Below, piece after piece: positions 6,003 to 11,790 of a DNA stretch of 11,790 nucleotides. Position 1 is the stretch's first letter. Each line of letters opens with the position of its first letter. The notes beneath the pieces were generated by a model, which saw nothing but the letters and a program-made list of their open reading frames with translations, was not told the DNA's origin and ran no database searches. The stretch lies in the NCBI GenBank assembly GCA_903897985.1, contig CAIUDS010000754.1:1-11790 (forward strand), read 5' to 3'. The DNA is from an uncultured delta proteobacterium (GTDB lineage: Bacteria > RBG-13-61-14 > DRUE01). The position numbers and the translations under genes are program-made.

Positions 6003-6185
6003 AGCTTCCGAGCTGACATCCGAGAATTTGTAAAGCCAGGTGTTTTTCCGAGGCGCGCCGAGGTATGCCCTTAAGTCATAGACGCGCCGCAGCCTAAAAT
6101 TGTATTTGCGCGCAAACTCGCCGCATGTAAGGGCCTTAAGATCGCGCATCATTGCGTCCGTTTTAATTATCCTTCTTTTGAACAT
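5439..6185 (-). CDS. Tandem helix-turn-helix repeat protein (unrecognised family)
   Basis: A 248-residue basic protein built almost wholly from HTH-like modules of 45-49 residues in A-B-A-B-A order. A modules start near residues 13, 111 and 205 (pattern RDLxxLTxxxFAxKH...YxYxLxxKYNLxRKP). B modules start near 62 and 156 (pattern AxRxGxSxxTxxxxxRKLGVKKH). A and B align with each other without gaps, for example EAARRFGVSTRTMHRALRKLG against EAFAAKHHINPIYIYRLQLKY, the homeodomain-like HTH pattern. A DNA-level unit of 282 bp (94 codons) is duplicated with high identity. Likely role: multi-contact DNA binding. No catalytic domain is seen. The start at 6185 is supported by a promoter ending about 30 bases upstream and a weak GGAAGAG ribosome site. 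The C-terminus looks truncated. I know no named family for it. Confidence 0.75.
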   Translation of the reverse strand: MFKRRIIKTDAMMRDLKALTCGEFARKYNFRLRRVYDLRAYLGAPRKNTWLYKFSDVSSEAYRDLSLYSDAVVARKYGCSPCTITKIRKRLGVKKHKLSAIDRIPMTAGMLRDLNKLTHEAFAAKHHINPIYIYRLQLKYNLVRKPFLSRLDRAQKEELVRMPLEEAARRFGVSTRTMHRALRKLGVKKHRPTLLERIAMTEGMLQDLKQLSYRGFAAKHHLSTFYVYKLKVKYNLIRKPLPARLDHS

Positions 6186-6214
6186 CCGATTCTCTTCCGC
6201 CTTGGGATGACAAC

Positions 6215-6243
6215 ATTTTCACCAATCGCTCCATGCTTGTCAA
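6215..6243 (-). promoter_or_regulatory. Sigma-70-type promoter of the HTH gene
   Basis: Minus strand TTGACA (6238-6243), 17-base spacer, GAAAAT (6215-6220). The -35 box is perfect and the -10 box matches 4 of 6. Start of transcription is expected near 6208, about 23 bases before the ATG at 6185. Confidence 0.6.
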
Positions 6244-6281
6244 GCCCCTTGGTTTGCGTGCACCATCTGACCAGAGACGGT

Positions 6282-6298
6282 GCAGGTCAAAGACCTGC
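6282..6298. repeat. Short palindromic hairpin
   Basis: GCAGGTC-aaa-GACCTGC is a perfect 7-bp stem with a 3-base loop, in non-coding sequence upstream of the HTH gene. No T run follows, so it is not a terminator. It could be REP-like. Confidence 0.5.
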
Positions 6299-6346
6299 GG
6301 GTCCAGGGGTAGGGACCATGGCCAAACAGCGGAAGCGGTTTTTTTA

Positions 6347-6374
6347 ACGCAAAGAGCGCTAAGGACGCGAAGGA
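6347..6374. repeat. Degenerate 9-10-bp tandem repeat
   Basis: Three consecutive units ACGCAAAGAG, CGCTAAGGA and CGCGAAGGA follow the pattern CGCnAAGGA. A minisatellite-like tract with no coding potential. Confidence 0.55.
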
Positions 6375-6378
6375 ATTA

Positions 6379-6401
6379 GGGGCTTGGGGTTGGGGGTTGG
6401 G
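6379..6401 (+). other. G-quadruplex motif
   Basis: Four G runs of 4, 4, 5 and 3 are separated by loops of 3, 2 and 2 bases (CTT, TT, TT) on the plus strand. This meets the usual G4 rule with short loops. It lies about 190 bp upstream of the HTH gene start. Confidence 0.7.
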
Positions 6402-6418
6402 AATTCGAGAATTTCACT

Positions 6419-6485
6419 GACCATCCTCCTTCGCCGACAGAATGCTCGAGCAGGAAGGGGCTTCGGAGGACAGGCTGACCACAGA
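6419..6485. repeat. 67-bp dispersed repeat, copy 1
   Basis: It matches 6634-6700 at 59 of 67 positions with no gaps. Short inverted arms TCCTCC and GGAGGA near the ends can pair. Copy 2 has TCCTAC and GTAGGA, a compensatory change. It looks like a small non-coding palindromic element. Confidence 0.75.
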
Positions 6486-6506
6486 TCCCTGACCCCTGCT
6501 CCGGAC

Positions 6507-6535
6507 TTGACAGCATCTTTAATATGTGCTCTAAT
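6507..6535 (+). promoter_or_regulatory. Orphan sigma-70-type promoter, plus strand
   Basis: TTGACA (6507-6512), 17 bases, TCTAAT (6530-6535): perfect -35 and 5/6 -10. Transcription would start near 6542 and read toward the 3' end of the glycyl radical enzyme gene on the other strand. The only downstream frame (6524-6706) starts before the expected transcript and crosses the repeat, so it is not supported. Confidence 0.5.
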
Positions 6536-6633
6536 ATCCGTGCGAGGCCGGGGGCAGGTCTAAAGTTTATCGTTAATGAATTGCGAGCCTACTGGTCAGG
6601 ATTTGGGTGTATGGCGATAGGCCCTGGACTTCA

Positions 6634-6700
6634 GACCATCCTACTTCGCCGACAGAATGCCCGAACAGGCAGAGGCTTCGTAGGACAAGCAGACCACAGA
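6634..6700. repeat. 67-bp dispersed repeat, copy 2
   Basis: Second copy of the element at 6419-6485, 215 bp away, in the same orientation. Inverted arms TCCTAC and GTAGGA are preserved by paired substitutions. Its end merges with the first heptad array (AGACCACAGA). Confidence 0.75.
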
Positions 6701-6743
6701 CTATAGACTATAATTGCAAGACTCCAGACCACAGACTATAGAC
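6691..6743 (-). repeat. Heptad (GTCTnnn) array, minus orientation
   Basis: AGAC (GTCT on the minus strand) occurs at 6691, 6698, 6705, 6719, 6726, 6733 and 6740: exact 7-bp register with one missing unit at 6712. Within it a 24-bp segment is repeated exactly (6691-6714 and 6726-6749). Confidence 0.8.
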
Positions 6744-6776
6744 TATAATCGAAAAATCGAATTTCCGCGGCCCGGA

Positions 6777-6808
6777 GTCTGAAGTCTAGTGTCCGATGTC
6801 CAACGTCT
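6777..6808 (+). repeat. Heptad (GTCYnnn) array, plus orientation
   Basis: GTCT or GTCC occurs at 6777, 6784, 6791, 6798 and 6805, exactly every 7 bp, in the opposite orientation to the array at 6691-6743. It ends four bases before the stop codon of the glycyl radical enzyme gene. Confidence 0.8.
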
Positions 6809-6811
6809 ATT

Positions 6812-9382
6812 TCACAGATGCTCGGTCCGGGAGATAACTTCTTCCTGAATCTCCCTGCCCAAGTCGGTGAAGTAAGTGCTGTATCCTCCGACTTTGACGA
6901 TCAGGTCGCGGTAATTTTCCGGGTCCTGTTGCGCGCATTTGAGCATTTCCGCGCTGGCCACGGTGGGCTGAATCTGGGCGCCGCCGAGCTTGAAATAGGT
7001 CCGGATCAGGGACACCCATTTTTTTCGGAGTTCCTCGCTCACGCCGATGGCGCTCGGATGAAACTTGACATTGACCGCGCATCCCATCACATCCTCGAAC
7101 GGCAGACTCGCCACGGAGCGCGGGACCGCGGTCACGCCCGCTTTTTCCACATTATAGGGATTGCAGCTTGCGGCATAGGGAGTGGACGCGCGCCGGCCGT
7201 CCGCGGTGGCAATGGACAGCCGGCCGTCAATGGTGTGCGTGGTCATGGAGATGACATAGACCACAAAAGGCCCGCCTTTGAAATTCCGGTATGAATAAGT
7301 CTCCGCAAACAACCCCTTCATCACCTTGGCGGCAAGCTCGTCAGTCTCCGTGCATCCATTCCCCCATTTGCCCTCCAGCCGTTTGATCCGGCGATAGATT
7401 TCCTCATAACCCACGAAATTATGGTCCACTGCCGCAAGCAAATCCGGGATGGTGAACTTTTTCTCGTCAAAGACGAGTTTCTTGATCGCATACAGGGAAT
7501 CGGTGAGGTTGGCGATCGAGTTGATCATGGAGATGCCGCTCAGGTCGTAGATGCCGCCGCCCGCGGTCACATCTTTTTTCTTGTCCAGGCAGCCGTCAAT
7601 GAAGGCCGAGATATGGGGCGCGGGCATGAGCTCGGCAAAGAGGCGGTCGCGCAGGTTGGACGCCTCTGCGAGTTTCTTGATGGCGAATTGGCCCTGGGTC
7701 TGGAAAGCCGCGAGCAGGTCATCGAAAGTTTTAAAGGAATCCGGCTCGCCGGTCCGCGGTCCCTCGGCCTTGATGGTCCCGGCAAGCAGGCGCGAGTCGC
7801 CGTTGCGCAGGGTGAGGTCGAGCAACCGGGAGAGCAGGAGGGCGTTGGCGCTCATGCTCCCGGTCTTGCCCGGGCAGGTCAGTTCCACGCAGCCCATGAC
7901 CGCGTAATCGCGCGCGTCCGCTTCGGAGAAGCCGCGTTTTTTCATGGCCTCGATATTTATGGCGTCGTTGAAAAAGGCGTAGCTGGAGGTCCCGTTGTGA
8001 AGTTCCTCCGCGGTTTTAAGGAAGAGCGCTTCCGGACTTTGGGGATGGACCCGGATGGAGATATTGGTAATGGCCTTGGAGCGAGCAGCGGCTTCGATGA
8101 ACAAATAGGTCAGGTCGTTGGTTCCGTCCGAGCCATCGGGCTTAAGCCCACCCAGGGTCACGGGCGACGACCCGAGATAGCGGTGATAAAAGTTCGCCAG
8201 GATATTGGATTCCGGCCGGATGTTCTGGGACATGATCTTGAGCAGAAGCTCCTCGAGCAGCTCCCGCGCCTGCTCGGGATTGGTCCGGCCCGAGTCCAGG
8301 TCCTTTTTATAATAGGGATAAAGGATTTGGTCCAGCCGGCCGAAGCAATGGAGGTTGACCGGATGCGCCAGTTCGACCGCGGTTTTGACCGTCCAGACCG
8401 CCTGCACCGCCTGCTCGAAAGTCTCGGCCGGCTCGAGCGGGACCTTGAGGCAAGTCTGATGCATCCGCTCAAGCACGGCTTTGCGTTCCGGGGCCGTCTC
8501 CCGGTCCAGGTCTTCCTGGATCCGCTCCGCGAGTCGTTGCGCAAAAATCATCACGCCTTCCAGCGCAATGTCCACCGACGACAAAAATTCGCGCTCCGGC
8601 TTCGAGAGTTTTACCTCATTGCCCAACGCGGCCTGAACCCGCGCCTTCATGCCCAGCAGGCCCTGGCTCAAGACTTTTTCGTAATCGAGGATGACATGGC
8701 CCTGGTAGGTGGCGATGGTGGCTGCGGTGGAGATCATCAAGACCTGGCGGGAGGTATTGGCCGGGAGGGCCAGGACAAAATCGTGCATGTTTTCGGAATA
8801 AAGCCCCTGGTCGAGCATGGCCTTTTCCACCCGGTCCACCATGGTCTTGCCCTTCCAGAACGGAAGCAGTTCGCGCTTTAGAATCTTTTTGTCAGCATCG
8901 CTGATTTGAAAGGGGTTGATGGTCCGCTCGGACATGGTCGAGAAACCCAGTTCCAGCGGGGCCGATCCGGTGGCGCGCATGATTTTCGAATTTTTCCAGA
9001 ACTCGAGCAGCGAGCCGTGCCGGAGCATATAGCCCAAGGTTTTAAGCAACGACTTGATCCGGAAAGCGATGATGGAATTCCGGTCCAGCTCGATTTCCAA
9101 AACCTGGTTGAACACCCCGCGCTCGAGTTCCATGGGCATGCCCAGGAAAAACTCGGTCCAATATCCCGCGATCCGGTCGTCCGGGTCCAGGTAATGGGTC
9201 ATCCGCTCATAAACGCTCTTCATCGCGAGCGCGGCCCGGAGGCAGCGCGGCAAACCCTTGCCCTCGGTTTCCCTCCAGCTCGAGGTGTAGGATTGAGCCC
9301 GCTGGATGGAAAGCTGAGGCACTTGCTCGCGGTATTTGTTCCGCAACCGCTCGATCCGGGCGCTGGTAGAAGGGGATTCCAT
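6812..9382 (-). CDS. Glycyl radical enzyme (PFL/dehydratase superfamily), substrate unknown
   Basis: Complete 856-residue glycyl radical enzyme. The N-terminal PFL-like domain spans roughly 10-650. The thiyl-radical Cys498 sits in MGCVELTCPGKTG (496-508), where Glu500 is the GCVE glutamate seen in dehydratase, CutC and decarboxylase members rather than the PFL CC pair. The C-terminal radical domain has ATADGR (725-730), GVTAVPRSV (749-757) and VGGYSTYFTDLGREIQ with radical Gly833. Family members act on diols, choline, arylacetates, isethionate or hydrocarbons, and the sequence alone does not tell me which. All need a radical-SAM activase; none lies within the 11.8 kb. The gene stands alone: 155 bp separate its start from the gene behind it, and it has its own promoter. 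ATG 9380-9382 follows AGGAGC with only one base of spacing, which is unusual. The next Met (54) is too far in to be the start. Confidence 0.93.
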   Translation of the reverse strand: MESPSTSARIERLRNKYREQVPQLSIQRAQSYTSSWRETEGKGLPRCLRAALAMKSVYERMTHYLDPDDRIAGYWTEFFLGMPMELERGVFNQVLEIELDRNSIIAFRIKSLLKTLGYMLRHGSLLEFWKNSKIMRATGSAPLELGFSTMSERTINPFQISDADKKILKRELLPFWKGKTMVDRVEKAMLDQGLYSENMHDFVLALPANTSRQVLMISTAATIATYQGHVILDYEKVLSQGLLGMKARVQAALGNEVKLSKPEREFLSSVDIALEGVMIFAQRLAERIQEDLDRETAPERKAVLERMHQTCLKVPLEPAETFEQAVQAVWTVKTAVELAHPVNLHCFGRLDQILYPYYKKDLDSGRTNPEQARELLEELLLKIMSQNIRPESNILANFYHRYLGSSPVTLGGLKPDGSDGTNDLTYLFIEAAARSKAITNISIRVHPQSPEALFLKTAEELHNGTSSYAFFNDAINIEAMKKRGFSEADARDYAVMGCVELTCPGKTGSMSANALLLSRLLDLTLRNGDSRLLAGTIKAEGPRTGEPDSFKTFDDLLAAFQTQGQFAIKKLAEASNLRDRLFAELMPAPHISAFIDGCLDKKKDVTAGGGIYDLSGISMINSIANLTDSLYAIKKLVFDEKKFTIPDLLAAVDHNFVGYEEIYRRIKRLEGKWGNGCTETDELAAKVMKGLFAETYSYRNFKGGPFVVYVISMTTHTIDGRLSIATADGRRASTPYAASCNPYNVEKAGVTAVPRSVASLPFEDVMGCAVNVKFHPSAIGVSEELRKKWVSLIRTYFKLGGAQIQPTVASAEMLKCAQQDPENYRDLIVKVGGYSTYFTDLGREIQEEVISRTEHL

Positions 9383-9394
9383 GCTCCTAAAGAG

Positions 9395-9423
9395 AGTATA
9401 AGTTCGGCATTAGAGGCTGTCAA
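9395..9423 (-). promoter_or_regulatory. Strong sigma-70-type promoter of the glycyl radical enzyme gene
   Basis: Minus strand TTGACA (9418-9423), 17-base spacer, TATACT (9395-9400), with an A-rich stretch just upstream of the -35. Transcription is expected around 9388, six bases before the ATG, leaving a leader of about AGGAGC only. Confidence 0.7.
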
Positions 9424-9537
9424 ATTTTTCGGGCAGGCGCTGCCACGGCGCGAATCGCCCGAGGACCCCCCCTGCCGGGAATAAGAGCTGCCCAGCCGCA
9501 GAATAGAATGCGACTCTCAGGCAAATGCAACCAAGGC

Positions 9538-10176
9538 CTATTTGTCAGCCAAATTCAGTTTGTTGAGGTCATTCACCAAGGAAAGGATGGCCTGCTGCAA
9601 AGAGAGGGCCAGGTCGTCCACCGGGTTGGCCCGAACGGCAGATTTTTTCCCGGTGTATTTCTGATTGAGCAATTCCTTGCCGTCTTTGGTAATAACCACA
9701 GAAAAGGCCGCCTCGGGCTGCAAACCTCTGACGCCGCAAACGGCCTTGTCATAGACATTGAGGAGGGACGCGGAAATGACCACCTTGGCCTTGGCCTGGT
9801 CTTTGGACGGGATCACCGTGGCCTTATACCCGGCATTGGTGAGTTCGGTCTTGAGCGCGTCGGTGGCCCAATCCTGCTCATCGTTCTTGGCCAGGATGTC
9901 GGCGACATGCTTGCAGGCCAAGCTGATCATTTCGGTAATCGGTTTCTTGCCCGTGCGCGAGTCCTCGAATCTGACCACCGAGACCTCAATCCCCGGAGTG
10001 GGCGCCGGCGAAACCTTTACCACTTCCTTGCCATAGGCCTTGGGATTGGCAGGATAGGTTAATTCCATCTCTTGATCCTTCATGGCCCAAGCCGCGGCCG
10101 AGAGCCCGAGCACCAGCAGCGAAACCAGAACCAGAACCACCTTGCCGCCCCTGCCCGATTCCATCCATCCTTTCAT
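9538..10176 (-). CDS. Small exported protein, possibly YajG-like
   Basis: A 212-residue predicted secreted or periplasmic protein. The signal peptide has a basic start (MKGWMESGRGGK), a strong hydrophobic core (VVLVLVSLLVLGL) and an AxA site (SAAAWA, cleavage near residue 31). No lipobox Cys is seen. The mature part has VSVVRFEDSRTGKKPI and DEQDWATDALKTELTNAGYKATVI, a layout recalling YajG or other envelope proteins that pair an F-D-R strand with an 'aL..eL...Gy' helix, and ends in an amphipathic helix. The likeness is weak, so function is open. ATG 10174-10176 is chosen because AGGAGG at 10185-10190 lies eight bases upstream. The ATG at 10182 would be only two bases from it, and the frame beyond lacks any ribosome site or signal logic. 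It appears to be a single-gene unit. Confidence 0.75.
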   Translation of the reverse strand: MKGWMESGRGGKVVLVLVSLLVLGLSAAAWAMKDQEMELTYPANPKAYGKEVVKVSPAPTPGIEVSVVRFEDSRTGKKPITEMISLACKHVADILAKNDEQDWATDALKTELTNAGYKATVIPSKDQAKAKVVISASLLNVYDKAVCGVRGLQPEAAFSVVITKDGKELLNQKYTGKKSAVRANPVDDLALSLQQAILSLVNDLNKLNLADK

Positions 10177-10294
10177 GTTCATGCCCTCCTGATTAGATTT
10201 GTAAAGTTGGACAACATCTTGATGATGCCGGTTCATTCGGGCGAAAAAAGAGTTAAACCAATTCCTTAAACCATGGCTGAAAAACCTCATAGCC

Positions 10295-10315
10295 CAGGGA
10301 CATAAATTGACCCTG
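10295..10315. repeat. Small imperfect hairpin
   Basis: CAGGG-a-CA-taaat-TG-a-CCCTG: seven pairs with one A/A mismatch, in the 259-bp spacer between the exported-protein gene and the DUF35 gene. No T run. I see nothing else in this spacer beyond the ribosome site at 10185-10190. Confidence 0.35.
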
Positions 10316-10435
10316 CTCCCGTCCTCAAATAGAAGCGCGGAGTGAACCCTGCGAAGGGCTTATGGCCAATAAACCCCGCCGGTGTTTAACCAAACGGCGC
10401 GGCCAGATCCGCCCCGGATGATCATTCGTTCCAAA

Positions 10436-11011
10436 TTAGAACCGGAATCCCTTGGGCGGCTTTTTGGCGCCGGCCGCGACCCAAGCCAGGTCGGTGATGG
10501 TAAAAGTCGGTTTGGCTCGAAAGACCGGGATCACCCGCTTTCCGATTTCGGGCTCGCTCAGGAGCAGGTAGCTTTTGAGCAGGGTCACGGCCTCGCCGAT
10601 CTGGACATCAATGAATTTGATGGGGACCTCCAGGGTGTTGAAAGCGCCGGTGCGCGAGGTGACCACATAGGTATAGATCTTCGCGTTCTTCTTGGCCGCA
10701 GCGGTCAGGTCCACGATTTTCATCTTGGCCAGGCAGTCCGGGCAGCAGATGCGGAAGGGGATATAGATCGAGCCCTGAGACTCGCACTTGCTGTTCCCGC
10801 ACTGGGTCCCGAGCAGTTTGCCCTTGGCCAGCCCCTCGAAGAAGGGCGCCTCGCCGCCATAGGAATGCATGTGCACCAGACGGCGGGGGTTGGTCACTCC
10901 GCACAGTTTGCCGTCCTCCCGCCGGATCGGCGTGTTCGCCTCGAGGCTGGAGAACTCGCCCTTGATCTTGTAGGCTTTCTTTTCAATCCAAACTTTGGCT
11001 TGATTACTCAT
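10436..11011 (-). CDS. DUF35 zinc-ribbon/OB-fold protein, thiolase partner
   Basis: A 191-residue DUF35-type protein. Cysteines 71, 76, 90 and 93 (GTQCGNSKC...CPDC) form a zinc ribbon at about 68-95, followed by an OB-fold segment (about 98-170: KIYTYVVTSRTG, VPIKFIDVQIGEAVTLLKSYL). The first knuckle is CX4C where DUF35 proteins usually have CX2C. There is also an unusually long N-terminal part (about 1-65). Such proteins form stable complexes with thiolase-superfamily enzymes (archaeal acetoacetyl-CoA thiolase/HMG-CoA synthase, BbsA with BbsB in anaerobic toluene breakdown, steroid aldolases), where they position CoA substrates. Its ATG lies one base after the thiolase stop, with the AGGAGGAG ribosome site (11016-11023) inside the last thiolase codons, so the two are translationally coupled. 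Confidence 0.88.
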   Translation of the reverse strand: MSNQAKVWIEKKAYKIKGEFSSLEANTPIRREDGKLCGVTNPRRLVHMHSYGGEAPFFEGLAKGKLLGTQCGNSKCESQGSIYIPFRICCPDCLAKMKIVDLTAAAKKNAKIYTYVVTSRTGAFNTLEVPIKFIDVQIGEAVTLLKSYLLLSEPEIGKRVIPVFRAKPTFTITDLAWVAAGAKKPPKGFRF

Positions 11012-11012
11012 C

Positions 11013-11790
11013 TTACTCCTCCTTTAAGAGATGGTCGGGGTGCATCAGAATGGTACAGGTCACATGCGAGCCCACGCCGGCGTGGCTGATGGCCAGGGCG
11101 CGATGCGCATTGGGGACCTGGACATCAATCCAGTTTTTCGGTTTCTGCTTGCCGAAAGATTTCCAGAGTTTTTCATTGCCGTGGATCTCGGCGTGCCGGT
11201 TCCAGATATGGAGCGCGCACTCCACCACCTGCATGATGCCGGTCGCTCCCACGGCGTGCATGCAGCCGATCAGTCCTCCCGAGAGGTTGGCCGGGAGCTT
11301 GCCCTGCTTGCCGGTCTTCGGGTTGACCAGGTAGCAGTCGCCTGACTCCACATAGTCACGGCCGCGACCGTAGGGCCGGATGCCGATGTCCTCGTAGGTC
11401 TGGATGTCGGAGATGGTGAACGCGTCGTGCAACTCGACAAAATCCAGGTCGTCGGTCGGGTCTTTCACGCCGGCCATGCGGTAGGCATACCAGGCGCACA
11501 TGCGCGCGGCGAGGAACCCGGTGAAACCGGGATAACGATGCCCGCCGGGGAAAACCTTGTCGAGGTCTTTATACTGGTCGGGCGTTTCGTTGGGCAGGAG
11601 CGGGATTTCCATGTCGCGGCGGTCCGCCACCCGGAGGCTGTGCGAGCCGGCCGCGATATAGAGCCGGAGCGGGTTCTTGCACATTTTGAAGGCCGTCTCC
11701 TCGTCCGCCACGATCACGCAGGCCGCGCCCACGCTCATCAGGCAGGCATCCAGCGCGCGAAGCGGGTAGGCCACCACCGGGGAGTTGAGC
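11013..11790 (-). CDS. Thiolase-family enzyme (SCP-x/acetyl-CoA acetyltransferase type), 5' end outside window
   Basis: C-terminal 258 residues of a thiolase of the SCP2/archaeal type that pairs with DUF35 proteins. Visible: the open 5' end LNSPVVAYPLRALDACLMSVGAACVI-type core, DLDFVELHDAFTISDIQ with the HDAF block, and NLSGG...GCMHAVGATG, where His aligns with the catalytic His of the usual GHPxGATG. The nucleophilic N-terminal Cys is beyond the window. The usual GHP is MHA here and the last motif reads HAGVGSHVTCTIL instead of a CxG loop, so the chemistry may be non-standard (thiolytic cleavage or condensation of an acyl-CoA with an unusual chain). A GTG at 11775-11777 is an internal Val, not a start. 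It lies directly upstream of the DUF35 gene and is co-transcribed with it. Confidence 0.9.
   Translation of the reverse strand, partial: LNSPVVAYPLRALDACLMSVGAACVIVADEETAFKMCKNPLRLYIAAGSHSLRVADRRDMEIPLLPNETPDQYKDLDKVFPGGHRYPGFTGFLAARMCAWYAYRMAGVKDPTDDLDFVELHDAFTISDIQTYEDIGIRPYGRGRDYVESGDCYLVNPKTGKQGKLPANLSGGLIGCMHAVGATGIMQVVECALHIWNRHAEIHGNEKLWKSFGKQKPKNWIDVQVPNAHRALAISHAGVGSHVTCTILMHPDHLLKEE

Larger units (their letters stand above)
6186..6811. other. Repeat-rich non-coding spacer
   Basis: Spacer of 626 bp between the HTH gene start and the glycyl radical enzyme stop. It holds the HTH promoter, a hairpin, a 9-10-bp tandem tract, a G-quadruplex motif, two copies of a 67-bp element, an orphan promoter and two inverted heptad arrays. 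I see no tRNA and no convincing protein gene. Confidence 0.7.

Noticed and set aside
6524..6706. 60-codon plus-strand frame near the orphan promoter
   Set aside because: Its ATG is upstream of the expected transcript start, it crosses the 67-bp repeat, and it has no ribosome site or family resemblance.
6691..6808. CRISPR-like repeat cluster
   Set aside because: Units are 4-7 bp with 7-bp period and no spacers of 25-40 bp. This is a short tandem repeat, not a CRISPR array, and no cas genes are present.
7421..8881. 486-codon open frame on the plus strand
   Set aside because: It lies wholly antisense to the well-supported glycyl radical enzyme, has no recognisable motif, and results from GC-rich codon usage on the other strand.
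10177..10290. N-terminal 38-residue extension of the exported protein
   Set aside because: A strong AGGAGG site is optimally spaced for the ATG at 10176, and the signal peptide begins there.
11775..11777. GTG as start of the thiolase
   Set aside because: The frame stays open to the window edge with conserved-looking thiolase residues, and the protein would lack its catalytic N-terminal half. It is an internal Val.

Overview
The window is a 5' contig end from a metagenome-style assembly of an anaerobic or facultatively anaerobic bacterium with moderately high GC. I cannot fix the phylum. A sigma-54 promoter, an ECF sigma factor, a glycyl radical enzyme, a thiolase/DUF35 pair and spacers full of short repeats would fit an environmental lineage such as Desulfobacterota or Omnitrophota, but this is only an impression. 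Bases 1-49 are not biological: they match the Illumina i5-side library adapter.

Layout. (1) 50-1300, minus strand: an exported gluzincin-type metalloprotease followed by a formyltransferase (PurN-like) gene cut off by the contig end. (2) 1396-4136, plus strand: an isoprenylcysteine-methyltransferase-like membrane protein, then a translationally coupled ROK sugar kinase and NagA-type deacetylase, which suggests amino-sugar salvage. (3) 4145-4747, minus: an ECF sigma factor convergent with nagA. Its intrinsic terminator lies inside the nagA 3' coding end, and its promoter is an exact sigma-54 core. (4) 4748-6811: two repeat-rich spacers on either side of a gene for a protein made of tandem helix-turn-helix modules. 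The spacers hold paired hairpins, inverted 9-bp and 7-bp arrays, a duplicated 67-bp element, a G-quadruplex motif and an orphan plus-strand promoter. (5) 6812-9382, minus: a complete glycyl radical enzyme with no activase in view, transcribed from a strong promoter that leaves almost no leader. (6) 9538-10176, minus: a small exported protein. (7) 10436-11790, minus: a DUF35 zinc-ribbon/OB protein directly behind a thiolase that runs off the window, a typical acyl-CoA thiolase complex pair.

The most unusual material is the modular HTH protein (five modules plus a decayed sixth after the stop) sitting between arrays of short repeats, and the chain of control in which sigma-54 appears to drive an ECF sigma gene that has no anti-sigma partner in view.
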